A DNA stretch of 64,000 nucleotides, from assembly GCA_027924585.1 (NCBI GenBank), contig BSBM01000050.1:3472001-3536000 (forward strand), in the 5' to 3' direction. The translations under genes were made by a program, and so were the position numbers. Source of the stretch: Larix kaempferi (Eukaryota > Streptophyta > Pinopsida > Pinales > Pinaceae). Under the pieces are notes generated by a model that saw only the letters and a list, made by a program, of their open reading frames with translations, did not search any database and was not told the DNA's origin. Below, piece by piece: positions 45,791-56,607 of this stretch (position 1 is its first letter; every line of letters starts with the position of its first letter).

Positions 45791-48700
45791 GGCAATGGAA
45801 AATTATAATTTTGATAATGAATTTGTACAATTTACTAAATTTTAAGGGGTCTCTGAATCCATCTGCAGTGTTAAAATTTAGTAAATTGTAACATTAATAG
45901 TACACAACTTGGATTATTTTTCAATACATGTATTCCAAGGGATAATTTATTTGAGGTCATCATGATGCCTATTGTGTTAGATGATAGGAGAATCATTGAG
46001 ATGCTCATTTAGGGGTTTCTCTACTAATTAGTGCCTTGGGTGTGGTGAGTTGATATCTAGATAATACATCATGTATTCCATATAGTTTATCAAGTGATAG
46101 ATGAGTTCTTCTGCATGTGGTTGAGTCGAGTCTTAGTCGATATTTGTCGCCTTTCCCTTTTGGAATTGTCATGTCCTAAAGTTAGTGTCACTTCATTCAG
46201 CTTGTTGTACTAGTTGTGTTCATATTTTGTTTGAACAAAATCATCATCGTTTGACCATCTTGATGGTCTGTTAAAGTTTCGACAAGTTCATGTATTTTGT
46301 GTCATGTTAGCTAAAAATTGTCAATTTCACAACCTCCATTAATTATCCATATGTATTCATTCACCGTGGTTCTCTTTGCATCTGAGTTCAAAAATATTTA
46401 AAGTCCCCTTGGGTCCCTCTCTTACAAGAAATAGCCAATATCCCGCATTTTGAAGAAAAAATAATTCCTCCCTTTTTGTTAAAATCCCTTTGTTCCCATC
46501 TCCTTGAATAATAATAATAATAAAATTACCCCCATAATTGCAACTAACCCCTTCTCCTTTCACATATAAAATAAATAAATTATCAAAAACCTTTTTTCCC
46601 TGTATCTTTTCACCCATAAATAATATTAATATATTGTATAGTTATTATATATATTTATATAATTAATATATGTAACTAGTATTAACAATTTAAGAAAAAG
46701 AAAAATATAAACAAAACAAATGTAACAGATTGAGGGAGACTAAAAAAAAATGAAAAGTGAATGAGCAGTGAATTAGAAAATAGATTGAGGGAAAATAAAA
46801 GAAAATAGGGGCTCCAATAGATTTGATCTCCACGAATTGTTTAGAGAAAGCAAAGTTCTCCATATGGTTACAAGGATCTCCATGTGATCTCCATGAATTA
46901 TGCAAGGGAAGAAAAGTTCTTCATATGTTTTCAAGGATCTCTATGTGATAGGCTTCTTGATTTTGCTTGAGATAATCTATTCACCATCAATTTTTTCAAC
47001 AATATTTGGGGTGGTTTTGAAACCCTAGCTCAACTACTGCAGCACAATGATGCTTCAGGTAACAATCATGCACGATAAGATCATTTGTAAGCTTTGTTTT
47101 ATCTGGGAGATCCAAACTAGCCTGAATGGTAAATTAGGTGTACGATTGGCACCTACCATTATGGATGGATGGATATTATAAGTACTGATTGTGGAAGCAT
47201 GCCCTCATTCCATCATGCGTGGCCTCGACTTGCTTGTGTGAGTGAAGCAATAAATGATTAATTTCCCTATTAAGTTAAGCAAGGTACGACCCAATCTCCT
47301 CTTAATAGGGCATTACTGAAGTTATTGCATTTACCATTTATTCCCTACAGGAAATGGAGTCTTTACGGCTTTCCTGGGGAAACAATAACTGCGACAGATT
47401 TTTTATGCCCATTATCCTACCGGAATTTAATTACAAAAATTTGCTACAGGTAATTCCCCTTTAGGGTAATTCCTATATGTAAGCAGGAATTGCAATGATA
47501 AGGTAACAATTCCTACCCTTATCTTTTCGATTCCATTGTATTTATGGGATTTCTTTAATCTTTGAATTCATGGTTTAATGGTCTCAGTACGCTATTAGCA
47601 TAAATAGAAGCCTCTATGCAAAGTAGAAAGGTGACTAAGGTATTATATTAGAATACACTTATTGTAACTACCTGGGAAAAAGATTTGGTTTGAAAGGAAA
47701 CATTAAGACCCACTTGTTTTTATATGGATTATGTTTCTTGGTAATTCCACAAAATTGATTTAACTTTGGGGTTTGTGATGGAAAGAAACCCCAATTGTTT
47801 AGGAATTGAATACTAGAATATTGGGACAAATAACAGGGTCAACAGTAGGATAAATCCTTCGCGGCTGGTGCATGCCTTCCACGCCACGGTCAAAATGTGG
47901 GTGCCTAAGTTACATCTGAGCCACGAGCTTCGCTAGCTTAAAAATAATACCCTCTTCCTCAAGACTATTTCCCTTGATGATTTTTCCGAACTTTATATTG
48001 ATTTTTTGTGCATTATGCGATAGACTAGAGTTAGATTAGGCACAGAGTAGAAGGAAAAAATATCATAATGAAGCTTGTTGCCTCTGGTTGATCCTATTTG
48101 AGATTGGTCAGATCATGGGAGTGGTCATGTTGTAGTAATTTACTTCCAAAGCAAGAATATTGGATTGATGTCTAGTTAAATTGCATCAGCTACCAATGCA
48201 TAAAAGGGAAAACAAAGCGTAAAATTGCTACTCGATCTTTAGCAATGACTTTAGAACATAGAAATTTTAGAACCTTTGAATGGAAATTTCAGGAGATCTG
48301 AGTTTTCTTAGCAGACCTGGAATTTTTTTTGAAGTTGCTTCTTCTTGTCAATGTTTTCTATGTGATTATTTTTACTTATATGTTGTGGACTGAAGCAACA
48401 CAAAATACACTTAGGCATTTGTGCCATTTGACTTATTCTTTGGGTGCATGCTGTAGCTACATCAATTGTATACTTTTGGCAATAAAAGGCACGACTATTT
48501 AGTAACCTTCGAGAGAGGAAACGGTTTAGGGGTTGTGATTTTCATCAATTAGGAGCTACGTATGCAACTAGTAGGCATCCCAGTCAACCATTAACCAAAA
48601 TCTGGAATGGTACAGGTGCCTGTTCTGAGCGAGCACTCAGTGAATATTGTCTTTTTCTGAAAGCGAAAATAATCAACTCTGTAATTGCAATACATATTCA

Positions 48701-49900
48701 TTCGGTTCCAAGGCTGATAGGATTGCAGAGTACTTCATCAATAGGAGACACAAAATATGATGGACATTGGTAAAAGGTGTAAAATCCATCCGATAATATC
48801 TTCCTCATTTATAGAAGCTTAAATTAAGAAATCGAGGTTTTGTACAAGTATATGTTTTTTTAAGTAGTCCTATGCTTTCTAATCATTATGTTATCACTCA
48901 AAATTTCCCTTCGAGTTAGTCTCAAAGGGATCCAAATGATCAACCTTAGAAATGTGCACCTATCATTGGCATAATCCCCTTAACAACCAGATTAGTGTTT
49001 GCTAATCCAAGGGGGTTGTCTCTAAGGTAATCCCATTGAATGAAATCTCAGAATCTGCAAAATAGGGCTTCAAATGAGTGAGAACAACATGAATATCTAC
49101 AATCAAAGGTGCAAATCAACAAGTATATTCTTCAAATATGTAAACTAATCTTCAAAATCAATGCTTGAAACTTGTGAAGGATTTGATTGTGTAGCATAAG
49201 TGATTGGTGCCAAGTCCAAGCAGGTACTTGAGGAAGTGGTATAAAAGAAGGCCAGCAAATCAATTTGAAATTGAATCTTGCTGATTAAAAGATCCTAAAA
49301 CTGAATCGTTATAACTAAGAGAGAAATCAGATTAGGAATTGAATTATCAATAAAGAATCTGAATAAACCAGACAAGTAGACTTCGATTAATAAAAAATGG
49401 TGAGAGTACATAGTCCTGATAAATTTCAGGACTTAGGCTGATGTCACTACTTCAGATCTTGATAACCTACAAAGATGCTTAACAACAACCTCTTGACTTA
49501 GAATGAAGACAATAATTCTTCTGGAAGAAAATGGACTCCGAAAGAAAAGGGACTTGGTGCACTGAGTTGAACTACATGCTCCCTCCTATATTAAAACTTG
49601 AAGCCAAGATCTAAATCTGAAATCTTGTGTTAAAATAAGAATCTGTTTTATCCAAAGATATATCTACTAAATTTGACATGAAGAAGGTAGTAAAATTTTT
49701 CAAAAGTAGAGCTGAACTTAGGATAGAATTGATCTTTCCTTTATGCATTTCAAGATGGATCCTCTTAACACTAAAATAACTGCAGAACTTGTAAAGCAGA
49801 AGAAACAAGGGAGAACCTAGGAAACAATCCTCAAGTTGGTTTAGGAACAATAGGTAGAGGCTGCAGGTCACAAGCATTCTCCATAGAAGGATGAACTACC
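45791..49900. other. internal CACTA sequence without recognised gene
   Basis: About 4.1 kb is AT-rich and I see no transposase or other domain. A 61-bp unit starting gatctcca(c/t)gaatt is doubled at 46825-46946. Some of it may be intron or flanking DNA of the captured gene, or a decayed transposase region. Confidence 0.45.
46825..46946. repeat. 61-bp tandem duplication
   Basis: Units start at 46825 and 46886. Both hold gaattat/gt, caaagttct and caaggatctc(c/t)atgt. Confidence 0.8.
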
Positions 49901-50349
49901 TTGACCAAGGAGATTCTTCAAGGGAATATGAGCACTGGTATGCCTAAATCTGATGGAAGTTCTAATATTACTACGGCTAGAGGTTTTGTGGAAGTATTGA
50001 CAGAATCCTTGCTTGCATCTTTGCAGGATTTTGATGCTGCAACTCTTTCTATTGGTTACATGTTCATTTTGATTTTTGTTTTATGTTATCTTGGCTTAAT
50101 AGCCTTGATACATTACAATAGAGGTGAACCTATGACAGTGGAAAGGATCTATGGTATAGCTTCTGTGGCAGAGGCCGCTCCTTCCCTTGCAAGGTCATTA
50201 TTGTCTGGAGTAAAATATTTTTTCACCATGGTGAAGGTTGCTTTTCTATTACTAGTGGAGATTGGATTTTAACCTTTATTATGTGGTTGGTGGTTGGATG
50301 TCTGCACCATTATCATGCTTGGAACAACATTGTCTCAAAGGGTGGGCTA
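49901..50349 (+). pseudogene. captured MARCH6/SUD1 (CER9)-type E3 ligase fragment, exon block 1
   Basis: The frame reads FVEVLTESLLASLQDFDAAT, a membrane segment LSIGYMFILIFVLCYLGLIA, then YNRGEPMTVERIYGIASVAE, MVKVAFLLLVEIGF, a TAA at 50270-50272, and on in the same frame PLLCGWWLDVCTIIMLGTTL then SQR. The run RGEP(L/M)T..R.YGIAS, VKVAFLL.(I/V)E.G and P.(M/L)CGWWLDVCT is, from memory of the family, characteristic of SUD1/CER9, the plant ER-membrane E3 ligase of the MARCH6/Doa10 family. It marks the middle of that multi-membrane protein. The N-terminal RING-CH domain is absent. The in-frame stop and missing remainder make it a pseudogene fragment inside the CACTA element. Confidence 0.78.
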
Positions 50350-51255
50350 TGGCGAGTCTAATAGAAATCAGGCTTGGCACATCCTCTAGGTTGAAGCCTG
50401 TGTTTTCCAATCTTTTGCGATAAAATATATTGGTGGGATTTCCTTATCCATTTTCCATATTGTTGATTTTATTTTTGCTACCTCCTATCATACTATTGAT
50501 CCTGTAACTGTGAAGCGTCGTGTTTACCCTTTTCAAATGGAGGATCCTTTTTGTATTTTTATTAAGAGATCGCCTCCACACACAACCCCCTTGAGTTCCA
50601 TGTATATTGTGCATATTCTGGTTGTGACCTTTTCACATTTGGCTTCCATTTATAACAGGGGAAGTATGCATAGATCGATACAATTAGCCATTGATTACTT
50701 ATGCACAACTTTCTTTTTGCTCTATAATGTTTTCTTTGAATCATCGTATAAATATAGTGAACTATTATTTATTTATTTATATTTTTTCATTTGGCCTTTG
50801 TTGAGGAAGTATGTGCTCTACCATCATCGGCTTAGATGCCACGACTGAAGGGTATTTGTTATGCGAAGTTTTCCTGGATTTGTACATGACTGTCAAGGTT
50901 GCTAGGATTTCCACCCGGCGGTAGTGAACTCTGATGGCTGTGTTAACTCTCCAGCATGTCTTTGAGGGATTTGAACCTGGTTCTAGCACCGAGAGTGCTT
51001 TGATTCAACCACTTGACCAGAACAATCAACGACTTGACCAGAACAACCAACGACTTGACTAGAACAACCAACGACTTAACCTGAACCCACTTGACATGAT
51101 TCTCGTGAAAATGGTCAAGTGAGTAGGAAGAAAATTATAAGTAATTGTAAAAAACAAATCTCTTTGCTAACTCAAATCTCTTTGTAAAAATACTTTCTGT
51201 GATGCATTTCCATTTGCACTATATGATTAATAGAGTATCAAATAATATGCATGTA
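50350..51255 (+). other. intron-like interval between captured exon blocks
   Basis: No SUD1-like sequence is visible here. A 21-bp tandem repeat in a coding-like frame lies at 51004-51085 and is listed separately. Retention of this interval between exon-like blocks indicates capture from genomic DNA and not from a spliced transcript. Confidence 0.5.
51004..51085 (+). repeat. 21-bp tandem repeat (7-codon unit), about 4 copies
   Basis: The unit cgacttgaccagaacaacca(a) recurs four times with point changes. In one frame it reads RLDQNNQ repeated, with one stop (D then TAG). Upstream in that frame is FEGFEPGSSTESALIQPLDQ. This may be a piece of another captured coding sequence. Confidence 0.7.
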
Positions 51256-51430
51256 CGATTTCTTAATCAATGGGTACTTCGTCCTCGTGTCCTGTACTTT
51301 CTCAGAGATCCTACTGATCCAAATTATAATCCATTATGAGATCTCATTGATGATCCCATACATAAGCATGCACGAAGGGTATTACTGTCTGTTGTGGTTT
51401 ATGGAAAGCTTGATTGTCTTGCTGGTATCT
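51256..51430 (+). pseudogene. captured SUD1-like fragment, exon block 2
   Basis: The frame reads RFLNQWVLRPRVLYFLRDPT then DPNYNPL, a TGA, DLIDDPIHKHARRVLLSVVV and YG, followed by a +1 frameshift into SLIVLLVSY. The segment VLYFLRDP.DPNYNP..DLIDDP.HKHARRVLLS.. is, in my reading, the next conserved part of SUD1/CER9, in correct order after exon block 1. The TGA sits where Arg is expected, which fits a C-to-T change at CGA. Confidence 0.8.
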
Positions 51431-51601
51431 TACTAGTAAAACTCGCAATGTTTTTGGCACCTTAAGTATACCATTTGGATATGCCATATGTTGATATCTA
51501 AAATTAAAATCTATTTTTGGTAGTTAGTATTAGCCGGCATTGGCTAATGTGAGTTTATTTTGTAAATATAGTTGACTTGTTGATTTTGAATTTGCTGCAA
51601 G

Positions 51602-51778
51602 ATGTCAGATCCATTTACAGAGATCCCAGCAGACATGCTTTTGTTTCATATATGTATTCCATTTTCCATTGAGCACTCCATCCCCTGGGAAAATTTTGAG
51701 ACTGTTCTTTTCCATTGTTTTTCTGTTATTGGTTGGATGCTTGGATTTTCTGACCTCCTCTTGCCAAACCCTGAGGAT
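51602..51778 (+). pseudogene. captured SUD1-like fragment, exon block 3
   Basis: The frame reads SDPFTEIPADMLLFHICIPF then SIEH, ending in GWMLGFSDLLLPNPED and a TGA at 51779. A good acceptor (tgctgcaag) lies just before 51602. SDPFTEIPADMLLFQICIPF is, to my knowledge, a conserved SUD1/CER9 segment and follows block 2 in the parent protein. Later exons were not found. Confidence 0.8.
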
Positions 51779-53872
51779 TGAAATGCTCAACAAATATTGT
51801 GGCCTCATCTACACAAAAGATTGTGTTAGCACAGGGAGCAAGCCTATTAGGTTTTGAACCTGGGTCATAAATATCACTCTGCTTAAAAAACCCGTAGATG
51901 TCTGCATGGCCACCATCATAAGTCTTTTCCCCTTTCTGGTAATTTAATCAGTGTATTTTATTTCTCTACACCTAGATCAATGCACTTATTCACCAGATCA
52001 AATATTTGACTTGCCAAATGGTCTACTCCTTGTTATTGATCTTCAAAATCCCGTATCTTCCTTTATTCCTTGAACTTTGAAATTGGTTGTTAAATTCCTT
52101 GCCACCTGGATATAAAGATTTGAGGCTTGTTTTCTATACAGCTTAAAAAACTTAAATGCCCATAATTGATGGTTCTTGAGAGATCTCTCATCCCGGGCAC
52201 ATAAAATCTGCTTTCTTGGTGAGTTGATTAGTTTGTTCTACATCCATTCATATATTTTGCTTGCATGGGAAACATTTAAATAGATGTGTTTAGATCCAAG
52301 GAAGATTTACAAATTACTTTCATTTGACAAGAAATCCTTCAAAAATTTAATAATGCTTGGTTTCCATGGGTGCACTCTATGTAGTCTTTGAGAGCTTCCT
52401 ATGTTGAAATGATATCAAGGGTTTATTCCAACAACATTTCTCATTCCAAGATTTGGTTTATCCAAACCTTTAGCTAGAAAACCTTCAAGAATCAACATTA
52501 CTGATGACACCATTGCAACTGGCACAACTTCAAGGCTTATATCATTACTCTGGCTCTCTCTTCAGCGTTTAATACTTGTAATTGTAATTTAAAGAATGTC
52601 CCAAACCTATTCACGAACTTCATGGGGTAATTGGCGTGAGTGCTCTTCTTAACACCTTTGTACCTGAGCATTTGCATGCTCGTTGGTAATGATTCTCGAC
52701 ACCTGCGTGTACTCGAAAATTGAACTCTTTGGCATTTGATGGCAGCCTTGACCATTTGGCATGGGCGCTTCATCCTTAGAACTTAAGAGTCGGCAATCGA
52801 TACTTTGCATTTCAGCTTCAACTTTAGGCTCTGGTGCTCTGTCTTGAATGTAGTGCTTTATCTGTTGTTATACATGGTATGCATCCCACATATTTTGTTC
52901 CCTTGTATACATTATATCAATATGCTTGCTTATATTCCCATTGCTCATTCAGGAATCTATGAAATCAAGTTAAACAATTGGGAAGATCTTGGTAGTCTGA
53001 ATAACATGTAATCAATAAGCTATGAGTATAGTGTTACTGCTTATATAACCCTATATATTATGGAGATAGTTCTTATATGTAACCAATCCAAAATGCCATG
53101 AATTAATTCCATTTATTTTACTTCTGTTGTGGATGCCCGGCCTTTGGAGAGCACCCTTGTTCCTCCCCTTTTTGTTGTTCACAATGGGGAAAACCCTCGA
53201 AGGGCACACCCCTTATTCTTTTATAGAGGGACTAAAATTAAGCATTTTATCCTTTTTCTCAGATATTTGCCTATTTTTGGATGGATCAAAGTCTCAATCT
53301 AATATAAAGATGCTCCATGTTTATTCTTCATGGACAGACAATTGGAGACACCCTGTACGATCTTTATTTCATCAGCTTTTCCTTTTTAGGAGGCATGGCA
53401 CTTAGTAGGATGCAATATGAGGATATTACTAGGTAACTTCAATTGTTCGAGCTTCCCATTTATGATAATTTCATAGTGCTTCTTGAACAAAGGAATATAA
53501 TGAAAAATGAGTTAAATAAGAGACGAAAATAAAAATTTCCCTTCCTTTTTATCCTCCTCTCGTAGTTAAAAAAGTTACCTTTTTATTTTGAGTCCTTAGC
53601 CTTTTATTATTTATTACTTTTCCTTTGATCGAGTGTGTTGGTTTTCCAATTGTAAATCACTAAGAAGAATCCATCATAGGCTACCATGCAAACATTTTTC
53701 ACTTTATATTGATATTTGTTTAATAATACCTTTGAAGCATAGTGCGTGGCTTTTGGGCCCCTCCACTTAGTTGGCACTCCATGTGTGCACTATCCTGGAT
53801 GCTTGGCATGTGACATAAATTTGGTCACGGTCTTGGTGATGGTTCTCAAGCACTCACTAATAGGCCCACCAC

Positions 53873-53969
53873 TTTTTAAATGAGCATAATAAGACTCTTG
53901 GGCATATCCTTGGAATTCAGGATTTTTAAATGAGCGTAATAAGACTCTTGAGCATATCCTTGGAATTTG
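53873..53969. repeat. 50-bp tandem duplication
   Basis: tttttaaatgagc(a/g)taata and the following aagactcttg(g/a)gcatatcc occur at 53873 and again at 53923. Confidence 0.9.
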
Positions 53970-54050
53970 GGCTTAACTCTTAGTGTTGTAGACTTTCCTC
54001 GCATTTCTTGTGGTGTTTTCAATATGGACTTGGCCATTGGTCTCGGGTTC

Positions 54051-54177
54051 TCGATGACATATGATCTCAAATTGGCCTTAAAGGCCATATATTTTTTATA
54101 AAAACATTAAAAAATCGATGACATATGATCCCAAATTGGCCTTAAAGGCCATATATTTTTTATAAAAACATTAAAAA
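54051..54177. repeat. 64-bp tandem duplication, nearly identical
   Basis: tcgatgacatatgatc(t/c)caaa... to ...acattaaaaa occurs at 54051 and 54115 with only one or two differences. This duplication looks much younger than the LTR pairs in the window. Confidence 0.9.
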
Positions 54178-54876
54178 CCTCAACATTTAAAGAATAGCAT
54201 ATAGCCCGAGAGAAGTAATATCAAAATTTTACAAAAAATCATCAAAATTGGTAGATGCTAACACCTAATGGATCAAGCTTCTAGCACTTTGTCATATGTT
54301 AGATATTGCGTCATGACGTGGGAAGAAATTTATGGAATAAAAAAATGGCATGCACTGCATAAATCCACTGCAAACTAAAAGGGCTTTCGTTGCCGAAATT
54401 TCCCGCAGCAAACACTTTTGAATATTTTGCTGCGAGAAGTAAAAATATTGATAAGGTAGTTTTTTGTACCAACATGAACAATGTAATAGAAAGTTTCAGT
54501 TTGTGTGAATTATGTGAAAGTTTTGATGTATTTTGTGAAGTTTCTCACTTCAATTTTTACCTCTACAGTAGTATTGTAGGATGGGGTGCTTATACTTTCT
54601 TAATAAATATGAGCAAATGCAGATGCCCAAGATGAAAAAAAGACAATTGTGATTCTTGATTTGGTGCCACTCAGAGAAAAATTTGACAATACAACTACAT
54701 TCTTGATTTTTGAGAGATTTGGAAAAATAAGGTTATCATTAACATGACCCTTTTTGGTGACTATTGGGTAATATTTGTTTCTTACCTAGGTATGTGACCA
54801 TTTTCTAGAATTTGGAAATATGGTGTTAACTGTTGGAAATTTTATTCTCATATCAATCCATAAGGAATTCTATTTA

Positions 54877-54948
54877 AGGGTGCTAGCTCAATGGTAGAGC
54901 ACCTTCCTTATAGGGAGGAGGTTGGTAGTTCGATTCCTCTGTGCCCTA
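54877..54948 (+). tRNA. tRNA-Ile(UAU)-like sequence, possibly decayed
   Basis: The 72 bases fold into a canonical layout: acceptor AGGGTGC/GTGCCCT (two G-U pairs), D stem GCTC/GAGC with loop AATGGTA, anticodon stem CCTTC/GGAGG with loop CTTATAG (anticodon TAT), 5-base variable loop, T loop TTCGATT, and discriminator A. Both internal Pol III boxes (TAGCTCAATGG, AGTTCGATTCC) are good and TTTT follows at 54955. The T stem (GGTAG/CCTCT) has two mismatches, so it may be a pseudogene. The compact D loop looks organelle- or bacterial-like. It lies just inside the right CACTA subterminal repeats. Confidence 0.5.
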
Positions 54949-54954
54949 TATATA

Positions 54955-55235
54955 TTTTGAAACCACTAAAAAGAGATAAATGACTAAACAAATGACCAAA
55001 ATTTGCATATAAACGACCACCAGCACAACATGCGAGATAAATGACCACTTTTCATGAGTTGGTGCTTGTAGCAAATTAACGATCATTTATCAGGTGACAA
55101 AAAATGTGGTCATAAATTTGGTCATTAATTATGAATGACTGCTAATTTACTACCAGGTCACCAACTCAAAAGTGGTCATTTATATGCGGATTTTGGTCAT
55201 TTTTTTTGTTATTTATCTTTCATTTTATATTAGTG
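54955..55235. repeat. CACTA right terminal and subterminal repeats
   Basis: Words aatgacca, acgacca, tggtcat and ggtcacc recur at least nine times, ending in ttatctttcattttatattagtg, the inverted counterpart of the left end. An inner inverted pair (aaatgaccac...gtggtcattt) surrounds 55010-55180. Confidence 0.85.
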
Positions 55236-55364
55236 TAAAGCTCATGATATTTATCTTGAATTTGAGGCTCAATTTGATTATTGAAAGAAGGTTTGTATTT
55301 ATGGTCATGATCAATCCTAAAAAGAGAGTCTATCAAATGAGAATGCGTTAGGTGAAGAGAGTCT
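55236..55364 (-). pseudogene. acidic retroelement-like frame, N-terminal part (right of CACTA)
   Basis: On the minus strand the frame comes from copia RT, switches near 55365 to HSHLIDSLFRIDHDHKYKPS, then NQIEPQIQDKYHEL, and meets the CACTA end. Across the element, with one TAA copy removed, it continues in the same frame at 45520, which shows that both parts were one frame. Why copia RT is fused here to an unrelated acidic frame is not clear; a deletion junction is likely. Confidence 0.6.
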
Positions 55365-55946
55365 TTGGGAGATTCCATGAATCTACAAATAAGACTGACA
55401 ACATACATTAAATTAGGTCTAGTAGCATTTAAATACATTAATCTGCCTACTAATCTTTTGTAAAGTGTAGAATTTACTGCTGGTTCATCAACATTCTTGC
55501 TTAACTTGGTTCCCGTAGCAATGGGAGTTTCTACTAGTTTACATTTATCCATTTTGAATCTCTGCAGAATGTCAGTAGCATACTTATGCTGATAGATGAA
55601 GATCCCATTTTCACTTTGATCAACTTCTAGCCCAAGGAAAAACTTCATAAGACCAAGATCAATCATCTCAAACTCCTTTTTCATGACTCTCTTAAACTCT
55701 TCTAGCATCAAATTTTCAGTATAGATCATATCATCAACATAAAGACAAACAAGTAGAATGTTACCTTCCTGATCTGTTTTGACATACAGAGTGTGTTCAT
55801 TGTTGCTTCTGTTGAATCCATTTTTGATGAGATAAGAGTCAATTCTGCTGTATCAAGCTATTCGAGCTTGTTTGAGACCATACACGGCCTTTTTCAGCTT
55901 ACATACCTTGTGTTCTTGACCTTTGACAACATAACCAGGTGCCTAG
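55365..55946 (-). pseudogene. Ty1/copia reverse transcriptase, C-terminal part
   Basis: On the minus strand: VCKLKKAVYGLKQA, a stop near 55860, YSRIDSYLIKNGF, then LLVCLYVDDMIYTENLMLEE (YVDD active site kept), MIDLGLMKFFLGLEVDQSEN, FIYQHKYATDILQRFKMDKC and RLVGRLMYLNATRPNLMYVV. It breaks off after CRFMESPKDS, before the copia RNase H. It continues the frame of 61800-63290 after removal of the gypsy element. Copia RT makes element DNA in cytoplasmic particles; this copy is truncated. Confidence 0.9.
55942..55946. repeat. gypsy left target-site duplication CCTAG
   Basis: CCTAG lies directly before the 5' LTR and is repeated at 61800-61804, directly after the 3' LTR. Confidence 0.95.
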
Positions 55947-56569
55947 TGATCCAGGTGGATATCGGTGGCCACCCACCTTTCCAACTGGCTCAAAACAGTT
56001 TTCTGGCAATTTTAGTAATGTACTATTTTTAGCAGTTTTTTGGGTCCTGAACTTCTGGGGCCATTTTGAGGCCATAAACGACCTTTTTTGGCAATTTGGG
56101 GGGCCGGATGGTTGCCTCCAACATGCATTAGGCCCCACTCAAAATTTGTAAATCTCGGATAGACCTTTCCAACGGACTACCGAGCGCCCCAAACAGAGAT
56201 TGTATGCAAAAGTTACGACCCCAGGAAGTTGATGTACTAACTTACCCAAACAGGGCCCACATGACTTTTGGCGCTTCATCTCCTAGGGTTAGGTTTTTGG
56301 ATGTCTAGGGTTTTTGACATTCTTGTTTATTGTAAAAGGCCTTGAGAGCCTCATTGCAACCCTCTTCTTGTGAAATGAGTGCAGCTATCACATCTCTTCT
56401 CAGAGATAAGCCGCCACCATTCCAGCAAGCTTGTTTTCTGCTGCATTTTACAGTTTTAGCTTATTTCCTTATTGAATAGAAAACCAGTTTTATTGTATCT
56501 CTGTTATTTTGTGTTAAGAATCTAATAATAATCTGTATTCATTTCGTTCTGCTCATAAAATCCGGATCA
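55947..56569 (+). repeat. 5' LTR of gypsy element
   Basis: It is 623 bp, from TGATCCAGG to GGATCA. It holds a short inverted end repeat TGATCC/GGATCA and a segment gtaaatctcggatagacc shared with many plant Ty3 LTRs. A cluster of differences against the 3' LTR lies at 56101-56150. Confidence 0.95.
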
Positions 56570-56570
56570 G

Positions 56571-56583
56571 CGGTATCAGAGCA
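56571..56583 (+). other. primer-binding site (initiator tRNA-Met type)
   Basis: cggtatcagagca lies two bases from the LTR end. It matches the plant tRNA-iMet site except for its first base. Confidence 0.8.
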
Positions 56584-56607
56584 GTCTGCTCCTTGTCGTC
56601 TTAATGC

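Larger units (their letters stand above)
51779..54876. other. internal CACTA sequence without recognised gene
   Basis: About 3.1 kb with no supported gene. The minus strand at 52537-52773 is open for 78 codons (MLRYKGVKKSTHANYPMKFV inside) but I do not recognise it. Tandem duplications lie at 53873-53969 and 54051-54177. Confidence 0.45.
45524..55235. mobile_element. CACTA (En/Spm-type) DNA transposon, 9.7 kb, carrying captured gene pieces
   Basis: The left end reads CACTAGTACAAAATAAGAGA and the right end is its imperfect inverted complement, ending TATATTAGTG. A 3-bp duplication TAA flanks both. Within about 270 bp of each end, short repeats of (aa)tgacca and tggtcatt occur in both orientations, as the subterminal transposase-binding repeats of CACTA elements do. 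No TNP2-type transposase (Transposase_21) was recognised, so it is probably non-autonomous. It holds a broken MARCH6/SUD1-like gene fragment (49901-51778), a tRNA-like sequence (54877-54948) and local tandem repeats. It inserted into a minus-strand retroelement frame. Confidence 0.88.

Noticed and set aside
51605-51857. Minus- and alternative-frame open stretches over the third SUD1-like block
   Set aside because: The conserved family words are in one plus-strand frame only; the others are shadows.
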